DNA from: Alphaproteobacteria bacterium UBA6149
Lineage (GTDB): Bacteria > Pseudomonadota > Alphaproteobacteria > Rickettsiales > UBA998
Direction: 5' to 3'
Assembly (NCBI GenBank): GCA_002423155.1
Contig: DIUV01000012.1
Span: 1-59,685 of the forward strand
DNA length: 59,685 nucleotides
Made by a program: the position numbers and the translations under genes. The notes under the pieces are model-generated. The model was not told where the DNA came from and ran no database searches. It saw only the letters and a program-made list of their open reading frames with translations. Below, piece by piece: positions 32,230 through 40,435 of this stretch. Position 1 is the first letter of the stretch. Each line of letters opens with the position of its first letter.

Positions 32230-33746
32230 GACAGATAACGGCGCAATAGATGTTGCTTGTAATAATTAACATCCAGCTCTTTACCTGTGGCGGCGCGTAA
32301 TATCTCATTAGTGCTTAAATGCGAAGCCTGCATGTGGATATTGTTTTTCAACCACTGATTTACATTGGAGAAATTACCTTTTTGCAAATCTGTTTCTAAA
32401 TTGGGAAGCTCAGCTCTCGTGGCGGCGAATAATTGTGCGGCAATCATTGCGCCCAAGCTATAAGTGGGGAAATAGCCAATTGACCCCATCGGCCAGTGAA
32501 TATCTTGCATACAACCATTGGCATGACAATCTGGCGTGATGCCTAATAATTTCTTGCTATTTTCTGCCCAGGCAAGGGGCAGATCATCCACGGGCAAATC
32601 ACCGGACAGCAAGGCTTTTTCTAGTTTATAACGTAATAAAATATGCGCGGGATAAGTAACTTCATCAGCTTCTACACGAATATGACTAGGCTGCACACGG
32701 CTTATATTCGCCCGCAGCGCATCCACCGATAAATCCAGCCCCAAAATTCTTGCTATATGTGGCGTGGCAAATTCTAAAAAATTCTCATTTTGACAAATTT
32801 GCATTTCCATAAATAATGACTGGCTCTCATGCAAGCTCATCCCTCGCGCCTGCCCCACCGGCTGGAAACGCCATTCTCGCGGCAAATTAGCTTCATAAAG
32901 TGCATGTCCGGTTTCATGAGCTACACCATAAAAAGCACTAGTAAAATCCGCCGCATCATAACGAGTGGTAATACGAATATCACCCGCCGTTCCACCACAA
33001 AAAGGATGCGTGCTAGTATCTAGGCGCCCATAGTTAAAGTCAAACCCCATAGTTTTGGTTAACCAGCGAGCAAGCTCTTCTTGTTTATGCACCGAACTAG
33101 CGAGATTAAGGGGGGCGAGATTAAGGGGGGCGAGATTAAGACTTTCGGGCAATTCAGCTTGATGTGCCAAGACTTCGGCAATAAATTCGGGCAAGAATTT
33201 TTCTAAATCCGTAAAAATCACGTCCAGACTCGCAGAATTAGTGCCGGGGTCATAGCCATCTAACAACGCATCATACGCCAAACATTGCAAAGTTTCTGCT
33301 TTAGCGGCGGCAGTTTCCTGCACCAATTTTATGATGTTTTTTAAATATGGTGCAAAGCCCACAAAATCATTTTCTTTCCGTGCGCTACGCCAGAAATGCT
33401 CACTCTCTGCCGCCGCTTGCGCTAATTCAGACGCTAATGAAACGGGCACTCCCACGGCATGATTTAAGCGATGGCGCATTTCTCTTAGATTTGCTTGCTG
33501 CCATGAATTTAAATTCTGGCGGGCTAAATCTTCCTGCTCGGCGGCAAAAATTAAATCGGGTATTTCCAAAGAACAAATTTTTTCGTGGGTGATGGTAGCA
33601 ATTATGCCCATTTGCTCAGCGCGTTGCGCCGCTCCACCCGCAGGCATTACCGTAGCACTATCCCAATCCAGCAGCCCATTTACGCTTTCTAACAGCAAAA
33701 TTTCGCGGAAAATATTTTCTAATTTTTGATATGGTTGGTTTGTCAT
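32226..33746 (-). CDS. Thermostable carboxypeptidase Taq-type metallopeptidase (family M32)
   Basis: The 506-residue zinc peptidase removes C-terminal residues from peptides. The zinc motif HETGH lies near residue 275 in GVAHETGHALYEANLP, preceded by the M32-specific HPFCGG and DIRITTRY blocks and followed by ESQSLFMEMQ with the third ligand. Between about 200 and 215 there is a small in-frame repeat, LNLAPLNLAPLNLA, encoded by 15-base tandem repeats. It converges on the PrmA-like gene with stops overlapping by 4 bases. Confidence 0.92.
   Translation of the reverse strand: MTNQPYQKLENIFREILLLESVNGLLDWDSATVMPAGGAAQRAEQMGIIATITHEKICSLEIPDLIFAAEQEDLARQNLNSWQQANLREMRHRLNHAVGVPVSLASELAQAAAESEHFWRSARKENDFVGFAPYLKNIIKLVQETAAAKAETLQCLAYDALLDGYDPGTNSASLDVIFTDLEKFLPEFIAEVLAHQAELPESLNLAPLNLAPLNLASSVHKQEELARWLTKTMGFDFNYGRLDTSTHPFCGGTAGDIRITTRYDAADFTSAFYGVAHETGHALYEANLPREWRFQPVGQARGMSLHESQSLFMEMQICQNENFLEFATPHIARILGLDLSVDALRANISRVQPSHIRVEADEVTYPAHILLRYKLEKALLSGDLPVDDLPLAWAENSKKLLGITPDCHANGCMQDIHWPMGSIGYFPTYSLGAMIAAQLFAATRAELPNLETDLQKGNFSNVNQWLKNNIHMQASHLSTNEILRAATGKELDVNYYKQHLLRRYLS
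33101..33145. repeat. 15-base tandem repeat inside the M32 peptidase gene
   Basis: CGAGATTAAGGGGGG starts at 33101 and 33116, and a third partial copy at 33131. The unit length keeps the frame and encodes LNLAP on the minus strand. Slippage here would vary a surface loop by five residues without disrupting the enzyme. Confidence 0.85.
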
Positions 33747-33793
33747 ATACTAATTCCACTTTAAAATTCCCCATACCAAATTGGAATTAGTAT
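33747..33793. repeat. Inverted repeat upstream of the M32 peptidase
   Basis: ATACTAATTCCA at 33747-33758 is perfectly inverted at 33782-33793. A GGTTGC/GCAACC hairpin and GC-rich GCGGCC/GGCCGC partners follow up to about 33846. The arrangement recalls the inverted repeats at 12032-12131. Confidence 0.6.
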
Positions 33794-33860
33794 AGGGTTG
33801 CGACCGCAACCCCGCGGCCAATCTTATTTAAAAAAGGTGGGCCGCGTGAGCCTTAATATA

Positions 33861-34574
33861 TTATGAACTCTTAGTACGCCAATGATAAAAGAAAAAGATT
33901 ACTAAAGCGGAAAGACCAATGGCAAACCAAGTAATTGCATAGCCCAAATGATCATTACGCAACAAAATATCTCCATCCGTTGGAATCGGTAATATTTTAG
34001 GCTCCGCTTTACCCAAAACATCTCCCGTCACGGGCAATAAATTTAATTGGCTGACTTGCGACATATTAGCAATATCGCGCCAAAACCAAATGTTTTTCTC
34101 AACCGTTTGATGGGGAGTAAAAAAATTATGATCGCGATCGGTGCGCAACATCGCCACTAATGTTTGCTCATCCTCAGGATGTGCTGCCTGATTTTTTTGT
34201 TCACTCGCAACCCAACCTCGATTGAGCAAAATAATCCGCGCATCAGGCTTTGCTAATAAAAAGGGAGTTAATATATGATAGCCTAATTTGCCTTTATAAT
34301 AACGCGCTGCCAGATGAAATTCTTTATCATGCAGAAATCTTCCTTTTAGTGCAAAGGTACGAAATCCTAAACTGGATAAATCTTCGGTTTTTGGCAATCC
34401 ATCCGCAGGTTTTGCCTGCTTAGCTGCATCCAGACTAGCAATTAATGCTTCTTTTTGAAACAAACGTTGCATCTGCCAAGCACTAAGAAAACTTAGTAAC
34501 AAAAAAGCAAAAATCGTAGCAATAATTGCCATGCTCGAAGGTTTATGCCAACTTCTTTTGCTCAACCCATTCAT
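33861..34574 (-). CDS. SURF1 family cytochrome oxidase assembly protein
   Basis: This 237-residue protein has a membrane helix near each end (IIATIFAFLLLSFLSAW and AITWFAIGLSALVIFFFYHW), with the SURF1 blocks between them: LSSLGFRTFALKGRFLHD, GYHILTPF, ILLNRGWVASEQKN and FWRDIANMS. SURF1 helps insert heme a into subunit I. Its AGGT ribosome site lies in the terminal arm of the adjacent family A palindrome, 7 bases before the ATG. It closes the cox cluster. Confidence 0.92.
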   Translation of the reverse strand: MNGLSKRSWHKPSSMAIIATIFAFLLLSFLSAWQMQRLFQKEALIASLDAAKQAKPADGLPKTEDLSSLGFRTFALKGRFLHDKEFHLAARYYKGKLGYHILTPFLLAKPDARIILLNRGWVASEQKNQAAHPEDEQTLVAMLRTDRDHNFFTPHQTVEKNIWFWRDIANMSQVSQLNLLPVTGDVLGKAEPKILPIPTDGDILLRNDHLGYAITWFAIGLSALVIFFFYHWRTKSS

Positions 34575-34760
34575 TAGACTTACCTATTTTTTATTGTAGT
34601 GATGTAGATGACTCGTTTCTTATCTATGAAAACCACAGCGTAGCGGCTTCGTTGAGGGTGTGAGCGTTAAAGAAACATGCTGGGTGGCATGTTTCTAGCG
34701 AGCACGAAGAAGAAAAAACGGCGCAGATGCATTGCTACAATGAAAAAATAGATAAGTCTA
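34575..34760. repeat. Palindromic element, family A copy 4 (between DUF983 and SURF1)
   Basis: Arms TAGACTTACCTATTTTTT... at 34575-34599 and inverted at 34735-34760 differ by one mismatch and one extra base. The interior has the shared GCAGCGTAGCGG core, an AGAAACATGC/GCATGTTTCT hairpin and GAAGAAGAAAAAACGGCGCA. The element fits exactly between the DUF983 stop (34761) and the base before the SURF1 start codon (34574), within one operon. Confidence 0.85.
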
Positions 34761-35102
34761 TTAGAAGCGACTCCTATATTCCATATTAAGCAACAATGCT
34801 TTAAAAAATCTTGATAATCCTAAAGAACCAATAGTAATAATTGGCAACCATAACAGCGCATGCACCCACAAAGCAGGCTCATATTTAAATTCCACATAAG
34901 TTGCCAAACCAGCAACCAACGAACCAATTGTAATAATTACAAAGTAGATATGCCCATCACCCACTTCTAACTTAGTAAAATCAAAATTACAATTGGCGCA
35001 GTTAGATGCCGTATCTAATAAACCGCAGAAAAGCCTGCCCTTGCCACAACAAGGACAGACTCCTTTCAGGGAAGTTGTTATTAACGATTTAATGATTGCC
35101 AC
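34761..35102 (-). CDS. DUF983 family zinc-ribbon membrane protein
   Basis: The product of about 113 residues has a paired-cysteine zinc ribbon (GVCPCCGKGRLF and SNCANCNFDF) and two hydrophobic helices. DUF983 proteins sit in alphaproteobacterial cox clusters and are thought to help oxidase assembly. I placed the start at GTG 35102, which overlaps the coxC stop by 14 bases with GGTGGGG upstream. The longer in-frame stretch to 35183 lies inside coxC and is implausible, and no ATG fits. Confidence 0.78.
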   Translation of the reverse strand: MAIIKSLITTSLKGVCPCCGKGRLFCGLLDTASNCANCNFDFTKLEVGDGHIYFVIITIGSLVAGLATYVEFKYEPALWVHALLWLPIITIGSLGLSRFFKALLLNMEYRSRF

Positions 35103-35916
35103 CCCACCAATAAACAAACACGAACAAGAACAACCATACCGCATCAACAAAATGCCAATACCAAGCAGCGAACTCAAATCCAAGATGCCCTTTAGGCGTT
35201 AAAGTGCCCCGGATTGAACGCACTAAATTAACCCCTAGAAAGAGAGTACCAATCAGAACATGCACGCCATGAAAACCTGTTGCCATATAAAAAGTAGAAG
35301 CAAAAACGCCGTCAGTAAATTTAAAAGTAGCGTGATGATATTCGTACGCCTGACACGCACTAAAAATCACTCCTAAGGCAACCGTAATTGCCAAGGCTTT
35401 AATTACTGATTTGCGGTCATTAGCTAATAAAGCATGATGTGCCCAAGTTACCGTAGTGCCAGATAGCAATAAAATCAGTGTATTAATGAACGGCAAATCC
35501 CAAGCATCCATGGTTTGAATGCCCTTAGGCGGCCAAACGCCCGGCCCCATTGCCCATATATCTTCTAATGGAAGTTTAGGAAAAAGGCTGGAATTAAAAA
35601 ACGCCCAGAAAAACGCTACGAAAAACATTACTTCCGAGGCAATAAATAAACCCATACCAATACGCAAACCATGTTGCACAGCAGGAGTATGCGCTTTATC
35701 CGCAATGCCTTCTCTAATAACGCTCCGCCACCAAACAAACATGCAGCTAAGAATAGATAAAGTTCCAACCGCCAATATAAATTTTCCAATGACATAATCA
35801 TGGAAAGCTAAAGCCGAACCAACCGTTATTAAAAATAAGCTCAACGAACTAAGCAAAGGCAACGCGCTGGGGTTTACCAAATGATAGGGATGGGTAGGTG
35901 TAGTTGCATGTGCCAT
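35089..35916 (-). CDS. ctaE: Cytochrome c oxidase subunit III
   Basis: This 275-residue protein has seven membrane helices and subunit III hallmarks: HPYHLVNPSALPLLSSL at the N-terminus, RIGMGLFIASEVMFFVAFFW with the conserved glutamate, GTTVTWAHHALLAND, GFHGVHVLIGTLFLGVNLVR and WYWHFVDAVWLFLF at the end. It stabilises the aa3-type oxidase and its proton uptake. It follows the cox11 gene by 43 bases and is in the standard alphaproteobacterial order. Confidence 0.96.
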   Translation of the reverse strand: MAHATTPTHPYHLVNPSALPLLSSLSLFLITVGSALAFHDYVIGKFILAVGTLSILSCMFVWWRSVIREGIADKAHTPAVQHGLRIGMGLFIASEVMFFVAFFWAFFNSSLFPKLPLEDIWAMGPGVWPPKGIQTMDAWDLPFINTLILLLSGTTVTWAHHALLANDRKSVIKALAITVALGVIFSACQAYEYHHATFKFTDGVFASTFYMATGFHGVHVLIGTLFLGVNLVRSIRGTLTPKGHLGFEFAAWYWHFVDAVWLFLFVFVYWWGGNH

Positions 35917-35959
35917 ATAAAATCCTCGTAACTAAATTTATGCTTACTTTAATTTGTGC

Positions 35960-36520
35960 TTACTTTACCGAAACTGATTTAAAAAAGGTATAAGATAAAG
36001 TGATATTCTCAACATCATCTAACTGTTTATCATCCATAATTGCTGGGTCGATATAGAAAGATACCGGCATTTGCACCTTTTCATGCGCTTTTAGAATTTG
36101 TTCTTTAAAACAAAAACATTCTGTTTTTACAAAATATTGCCCAACTTTATGGGGAGTTACATTAAAAGTAGCATGTCCTGATACCGCTTTATCAGATAAA
36201 TTCTGCGCTTCATAAAACACCAGATTTTGCGCCCCCACCTGAACTGACAAATTTGCCTGAGTGGGACTAAAATGCCACGGTAATTTGGGATCAATGTCAG
36301 AATTAAAATGAATTTTTATTTTCCGTGCAAATATTGGTCGGGATTCCACAGAATTTACCACAGAATTAACAGAAGCCTCGCGGGTAGTCCCACCGAACCC
36401 CGTAACTTGACAAAACATCCGATAAAGCGGAACCGCAGCATAAGAAAGCAACAACATACCCAGCACCGAAGCAAGCAGCCCCATGCTTAAATTACGGTTA
36501 CGTTGTGCAAGACTGCTCAT
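35960..36520 (-). CDS. ctaG: Cytochrome c oxidase assembly protein CtaG/Cox11
   Basis: This copper chaperone of 186 residues delivers Cu(B) to subunit I. One N-terminal helix (MGLLASVLGMLLLSYAAVPLY) anchors an immunoglobulin-like periplasmic domain holding the copper motif CFCF in KTECFCFKEQ, followed by the family-specific PVSFYIDPAIMDD. Its ATG overlaps the stop of the 36-residue gene upstream, indicating coupled translation. Confidence 0.95.
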   Translation of the reverse strand: MSSLAQRNRNLSMGLLASVLGMLLLSYAAVPLYRMFCQVTGFGGTTREASVNSVVNSVESRPIFARKIKIHFNSDIDPKLPWHFSPTQANLSVQVGAQNLVFYEAQNLSDKAVSGHATFNVTPHKVGQYFVKTECFCFKEQILKAHEKVQMPVSFYIDPAIMDDKQLDDVENITLSYTFFKSVSVK

Positions 36521-36627
36521 ATAAATTTCACCAAAGTTATGCCATAGACAATCGCCACTAACCCTAACAAAATTGCCAGCAAAACCAGATTTTTGCTTTT
36601 TTGTTTTTTCTGAAAATCGGTAGTCAT
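36517..36627 (-). CDS. CoxF-like tiny membrane protein (36 residues)
   Basis: This gene is too short for most callers. The product begins MTTDFQKKQKSKN and continues as one hydrophobic helix ending VYGITLVKFI. A basic N-terminus and a single helix between ctaB and cox11 are the marks of CoxF/cytochrome oxidase small assembly proteins in alphaproteobacteria. The start overlaps the preceding stop (ATGA), and its own stop overlaps the cox11 start (ATGA). The two overlaps make it very likely to be translated. Confidence 0.8.
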   Translation of the reverse strand: MTTDFQKKQKSKNLVLLAILLGLVAIVYGITLVKFI

Positions 36628-36845
36628 TTTTTTTCTTCCGTGTTACGACGCATGAAATCTAACAATAACAATACTAATACGGTAAATAACACGCCCAAAA
36701 TAAAGCTGGTTCCCATCATATAAATAGTACCAGAAACTAAATTCTGACTCACCTCGACCGAAGTACTCGCCGCAATCTCGCCACTGACCTGATTATTTAA
36801 CTTATCATTATCTAACTTATCATTATCTACATGTTGTTGTGCCAT
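36624..36845 (-). CDS. Small single-helix membrane protein in the cox cluster (73 residues)
   Basis: The N-terminal 35 residues are polar, with a small repeat (DNDKLDNDKLNNQ). Residues about 41-65 form one helix (TIYMMGTSFILGVLFTVLVLLLLD), followed by a charged tail FMRRNTEEKK. I recognise no family. It lies 15 bases after ctaB and overlaps the CoxF-like gene by 4 bases, so it probably belongs to oxidase assembly. It may correspond to an uncharacterised small cox-linked protein. Confidence 0.7.
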   Translation of the reverse strand: MAQQHVDNDKLDNDKLNNQVSGEIAASTSVEVSQNLVSGTIYMMGTSFILGVLFTVLVLLLLDFMRRNTEEKK

Positions 36846-36860
36846 ATATGCGCTCTTACT

Positions 36861-37874
36861 CTATAAATTAAAATTGTTAAGCGCCTGATAAATAATCTGC
36901 GAAGGAAAATTCACCATCCGATCCACCACCAAACCAGCAAATAATATAAAAAGATAAACTATAGAATATTTGAATAATCCCAACGCCACTTCCGGAGCAT
37001 CACTTTTTAATACCGCAAAAGCGCGAAGTATAAAATAAGCCCCCAAACCACTCGACAAAAACAAATATAAAAACCCTGATTGTCCAAAAACCGACGGCAA
37101 AACCGATACCGCAACTAATAAAAATGAATAAAATAATATATGTTTTTTGGTAGAAGCCACACCAGCGATTACTGGTAACATTGGCACTCCCGCATCGCGG
37201 TAATCCTGATTACGATATAATGCTAAAGCCCAAAAATGCGGTGGCGTCCACAGAAAAGTAATTAAAAAATAAATAATTGGCTCAACCGACAAAGTCCCCG
37301 TAACCGCCAACCAACCAATTACTGGCGGAAAAGCTCCCGCAGCTCCGCCAATGACGATATTTTGCGGAGTGCGGCGTTTTAAAATCATCGTATAAAACAC
37401 CGAATAAAACCAAATAGCAAAGGCAAGCATTGAAGCAGCCTGCCAATTGGTGGCTAAAGCGAGAATAAGCACCGAGCCAACCGCCAATATCAACCCCAAC
37501 ATTAAGGCGTTACTTGCCTCTACTCTACCTGCGGGTATTGGGCGGTTGCGCGTGCGGCGCATCAACAAATCAATATCTCGATCATACCACATATTTATAG
37601 CAGCGCCCGCACCCGAACCTAAAGCGATACATAAAATAGTAACAAAGGCTAAAAAAGGATGCAAATTCCCCGGCGCCATCAGCAAACCTACCCAGCCAGT
37701 AAACACCACTAAAGACATGACCCCCGGTTTCAACAGGCGAAAATAATCCCCTACCTCAGATTCAAAAATCTTCGACTCAAAAACACTAACATCTCCATCC
37801 AAGGCAAAAGCAGCTAACTCTGGGGAAGAACTCCCCAGAACTTGCATATTTTGTTCAGTAATAACTGCGGACAT
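36861..37874 (-). CDS. ctaB: Protoheme IX farnesyltransferase (heme O synthase)
   Basis: This 337-residue UbiA-type prenyltransferase adds a farnesyl group to heme B, making heme O on the way to heme A. The first aspartate-rich motif is NMWYDRDIDLLMRRTRNRPIP and the second is YRNQDYRDAGVPMLPV. About nine membrane helices are seen, and the opening DYFRLLKPGVMSLVVFTG is typical. The first base of its start codon is the last base of the ctaD stop, so the two are coupled. Confidence 0.95.
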   Translation of the reverse strand: MSAVITEQNMQVLGSSSPELAAFALDGDVSVFESKIFESEVGDYFRLLKPGVMSLVVFTGWVGLLMAPGNLHPFLAFVTILCIALGSGAGAAINMWYDRDIDLLMRRTRNRPIPAGRVEASNALMLGLILAVGSVLILALATNWQAASMLAFAIWFYSVFYTMILKRRTPQNIVIGGAAGAFPPVIGWLAVTGTLSVEPIIYFLITFLWTPPHFWALALYRNQDYRDAGVPMLPVIAGVASTKKHILFYSFLLVAVSVLPSVFGQSGFLYLFLSSGLGAYFILRAFAVLKSDAPEVALGLFKYSIVYLFILFAGLVVDRMVNFPSQIIYQALNNFNL

Positions 37875-39451
37875 TATTTTACTTCGGGTTGAGTTTCAAA
37901 ACAATGGAACGGTGGAGGAGAAGATAAAGTCCACTCCAAAGTAGTTGCCCCCTCTCCCCACTGATTATCACCAGCAGGAATTTTGTCTTTAAACATACGG
38001 AAAACTACATAAAGGAAGAACAACGCACTAAATCCAGCAATGTAAGAACCAATCGAAGACCAGTAATTCCAACCCGCATAAGCATCCGGATAATCAGGAA
38101 TACGGCGCGGCATTCCCGCTAGCCCTAAGAAATGTTGCGGGAAGAAGGTCAGGTTCGTGCCAATAAACAACAACCAGAAATGAATGCGCCCCAAAGTTTC
38201 GTTATATTTATAGCCCGACATTTTGCCAACCCAATAATAAAACCCAGTGAATACACCAAATAAAGCACCCAGCGACATGGCATAATGGAAATGCGCAACT
38301 ACATAATAAGTATCTTGCATCGGAATATCCATTGCCGAGTTTGCCAGTACAATCCCTGTAACGCCACCAACCGTGAACAAAAAGATAAACCCAACCGCAA
38401 AAATCATCGGCACTGTAAAACGGATAGAACCGCCCCACATAGTCGCAATCCAGCTGAAAATTTTAATCCCTGTAGGAATGGCAATCAGCATAGTTGCCGC
38501 CATATAATAAGCGCGAGTATTAGCACTTAAGCCCACAGTGAACATGTGATGCGCCCACACCGCAAAGCCGAGCACGCCAATAATCCCCATCGCACAAACC
38601 ATACCCATATAACCAAATACAGGCTTGCGTGAGAAAGTAGAAACCACTTCACTAACAATCCCAAAGGCAGGAATAATCAAAACATAAACTTCAGGATGCC
38701 CAAAGAACCAGAAAAGATGCTGGAACAAAATAGGATCCCCACCGCCAGCCGGATCAAAGAAATGCGTACCAAAATTACGATCGGTCAACAACATGGTGAT
38801 AGCCCCACCTAATACAGGCAAAGACAATAACAATAAAAAGGCAGTAAATAAAACTGACCAGACAAAAAGCGGCATCTTGGTTAGTTTCATCCCCGGAGCA
38901 CGCATATTAAAAATAGTAACAATAAAATTAATTGCTCCCAAAATAGAAGAAATACCCGCTAAATGCAGCGAGAAAATTGCCAAATCCACGGCCATCCCCG
39001 GATGCGATGCTTTAGTGGAAAGCGGCGGATACAAGGTCCAACCAGTTCCCGAACCCTCACCAACAAAACCAGCTCCGAATAGCAACAAGATAGAAGGAAC
39101 CATCAGCCAAAAGCTGATATTATTCAACCGCGGAAACGCCATATCAGGCGCGCCAATCATTAGCGGCACAAACCAATTACCAAAACCACCAATCAAGGCC
39201 GGCATAATCATAAAGAATACCATTAACAACGCATGGGCGGTGATAAAAGTATTATACATCTGATAATTGCCGTTAAAAAACTGATCTCCCGGAGTTTGCA
39301 GTTCCATGCGCAAAGCAATAGAAAAAGCCGCACCCAAAATACCCGCAAAAGTGGCAAAATAAAGATATAAAGTTCCAATATCCTTATGATTAGTAGAAAG
39401 CAGCCAACGACGCCAGCCAGTGGGATTGCTATGTTCGTGAGAATTGCTCAT
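37874..39451 (-). CDS. ctaD: Cytochrome c oxidase subunit I
   Basis: This 525-residue catalytic subunit has twelve helices. The aa3 signatures are present: NHKDIGTLYLYF at the start, HALLMVFFMIMPALIGGFGN with a heme ligand, WFFGHPEVYVLIIPAFG with the Cu(B) histidine and its cross-linked tyrosine, AHHMFTVGL, and VAHFHYAMSLGALFGVF with both heme ligands. The C-terminus is cytoplasmic. It is in the order subunit II, subunit I, ctaB seen in alphaproteobacteria. Confidence 0.97.
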   Translation of the reverse strand: MSNSHEHSNPTGWRRWLLSTNHKDIGTLYLYFATFAGILGAAFSIALRMELQTPGDQFFNGNYQMYNTFITAHALLMVFFMIMPALIGGFGNWFVPLMIGAPDMAFPRLNNISFWLMVPSILLLFGAGFVGEGSGTGWTLYPPLSTKASHPGMAVDLAIFSLHLAGISSILGAINFIVTIFNMRAPGMKLTKMPLFVWSVLFTAFLLLLSLPVLGGAITMLLTDRNFGTHFFDPAGGGDPILFQHLFWFFGHPEVYVLIIPAFGIVSEVVSTFSRKPVFGYMGMVCAMGIIGVLGFAVWAHHMFTVGLSANTRAYYMAATMLIAIPTGIKIFSWIATMWGGSIRFTVPMIFAVGFIFLFTVGGVTGIVLANSAMDIPMQDTYYVVAHFHYAMSLGALFGVFTGFYYWVGKMSGYKYNETLGRIHFWLLFIGTNLTFFPQHFLGLAGMPRRIPDYPDAYAGWNYWSSIGSYIAGFSALFFLYVVFRMFKDKIPAGDNQWGEGATTLEWTLSSPPPFHCFETQPEVK

Positions 39452-39465
39452 CTTTTAAGACCTCG

Positions 39466-40287
39466 TTATTTAGAATTATTTTCTGCGTTGAAAGACACTT
39501 TGCCCGCCTTAGCACTAATCGCCCAAGCATCAAAAACTGATTGTTCAACCGCGTGAATTTCAATGGGCATAAATCCGTGCTTTATTCCACAAAGCTCCGA
39601 ACATTGCCCATAATAAACGCCCGGTTTTTTAACTTGAAACCAAGTCTCATTCAAACGTCCGGGAACCGCATCCACCTTCAAACCAAAAGAAGGAACAGCC
39701 CAGCTATGAATCACATCCGCCGCTGATAATAAAATCCGCACCTTTGCACCAACAGGCACCACCACGGGATTATCCACACTCAACAAATGCACATCCCCTG
39801 CACGCAAATCCTTTTTTTCCTTGATATTGCTCAGATAAGAAAAACCCCCATTATCAGGATATTCATACTCCCAATACCATTGGTGTCCTGTAACTTTAAT
39901 AGTCATATCGGGAGCTACCGCTTTATCCATATAATAATGGATTTTTATCGAGGGGATAAAAATAGAAATCAAAATCATGGTGGGAATAATTGTCCAGATA
40001 ACCTCAATCATGGTATTATGCGTAGTTTTGCTAGGCGTTGCATTATTGGAATGATGAAACTTCACCCCTACATAAATCAACAAAGCCGTAACAAATGCCA
40101 CCACCAAAGCCACAATAACCATCAGATAATTATGCAGCCCAATCAATTTCTCCATCACGGGAGTTGCCGCTTGCTGAAAATTAATTTGCCAAGGAACTGC
40201 ATTACCGACCTCGTCAGCTTGCGCGGAAAAGCCAAATAGCATCAATAAAGAAAATGCAGATAGCAACTTCATCAGTAGATTTTTCAT
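39466..40287 (-). CDS. ctaC: Cytochrome c oxidase subunit II
   Basis: A signal peptide (LLMLFGFSAQA) and two membrane helices precede the periplasmic Cu(A) domain. Ligands are seen in ADVIHSWAVPSFGLKVDAVPG and CSELCGIKHGFMPIEI, and the electron-entry block HQWYWEYEYPDNGG is present. The protein has 273 residues. It receives electrons from cytochrome c. It is the first gene of the cox cluster, and the 148-base gap to tldD should hold both divergent promoters. Confidence 0.97.
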   Translation of the reverse strand: MKNLLMKLLSAFSLLMLFGFSAQADEVGNAVPWQINFQQAATPVMEKLIGLHNYLMVIVALVVAFVTALLIYVGVKFHHSNNATPSKTTHNTMIEVIWTIIPTMILISIFIPSIKIHYYMDKAVAPDMTIKVTGHQWYWEYEYPDNGGFSYLSNIKEKKDLRAGDVHLLSVDNPVVVPVGAKVRILLSAADVIHSWAVPSFGLKVDAVPGRLNETWFQVKKPGVYYGQCSELCGIKHGFMPIEIHAVEQSVFDAWAISAKAGKVSFNAENNSK

Positions 40288-40435
40288 ATTTTTAAATCCA
40301 TATTTTTAAATAAACTAGTGTAACTTGCTCCAATGACGAGTTAGAACTTTAAGCATATTTATTAGTTTAGAATAATTATTAAATGCATTAGAACAATTTT
40401 TTTGGCATTAAAACAATTTTTTTGTGGAGAGCAAG

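Noticed and set aside
38285..40239. Several antisense frames of 60-156 residues over the cox genes
   Set aside because: They are shadows of strongly conserved oxidase genes. Their proteins are low-complexity in character with no family match.
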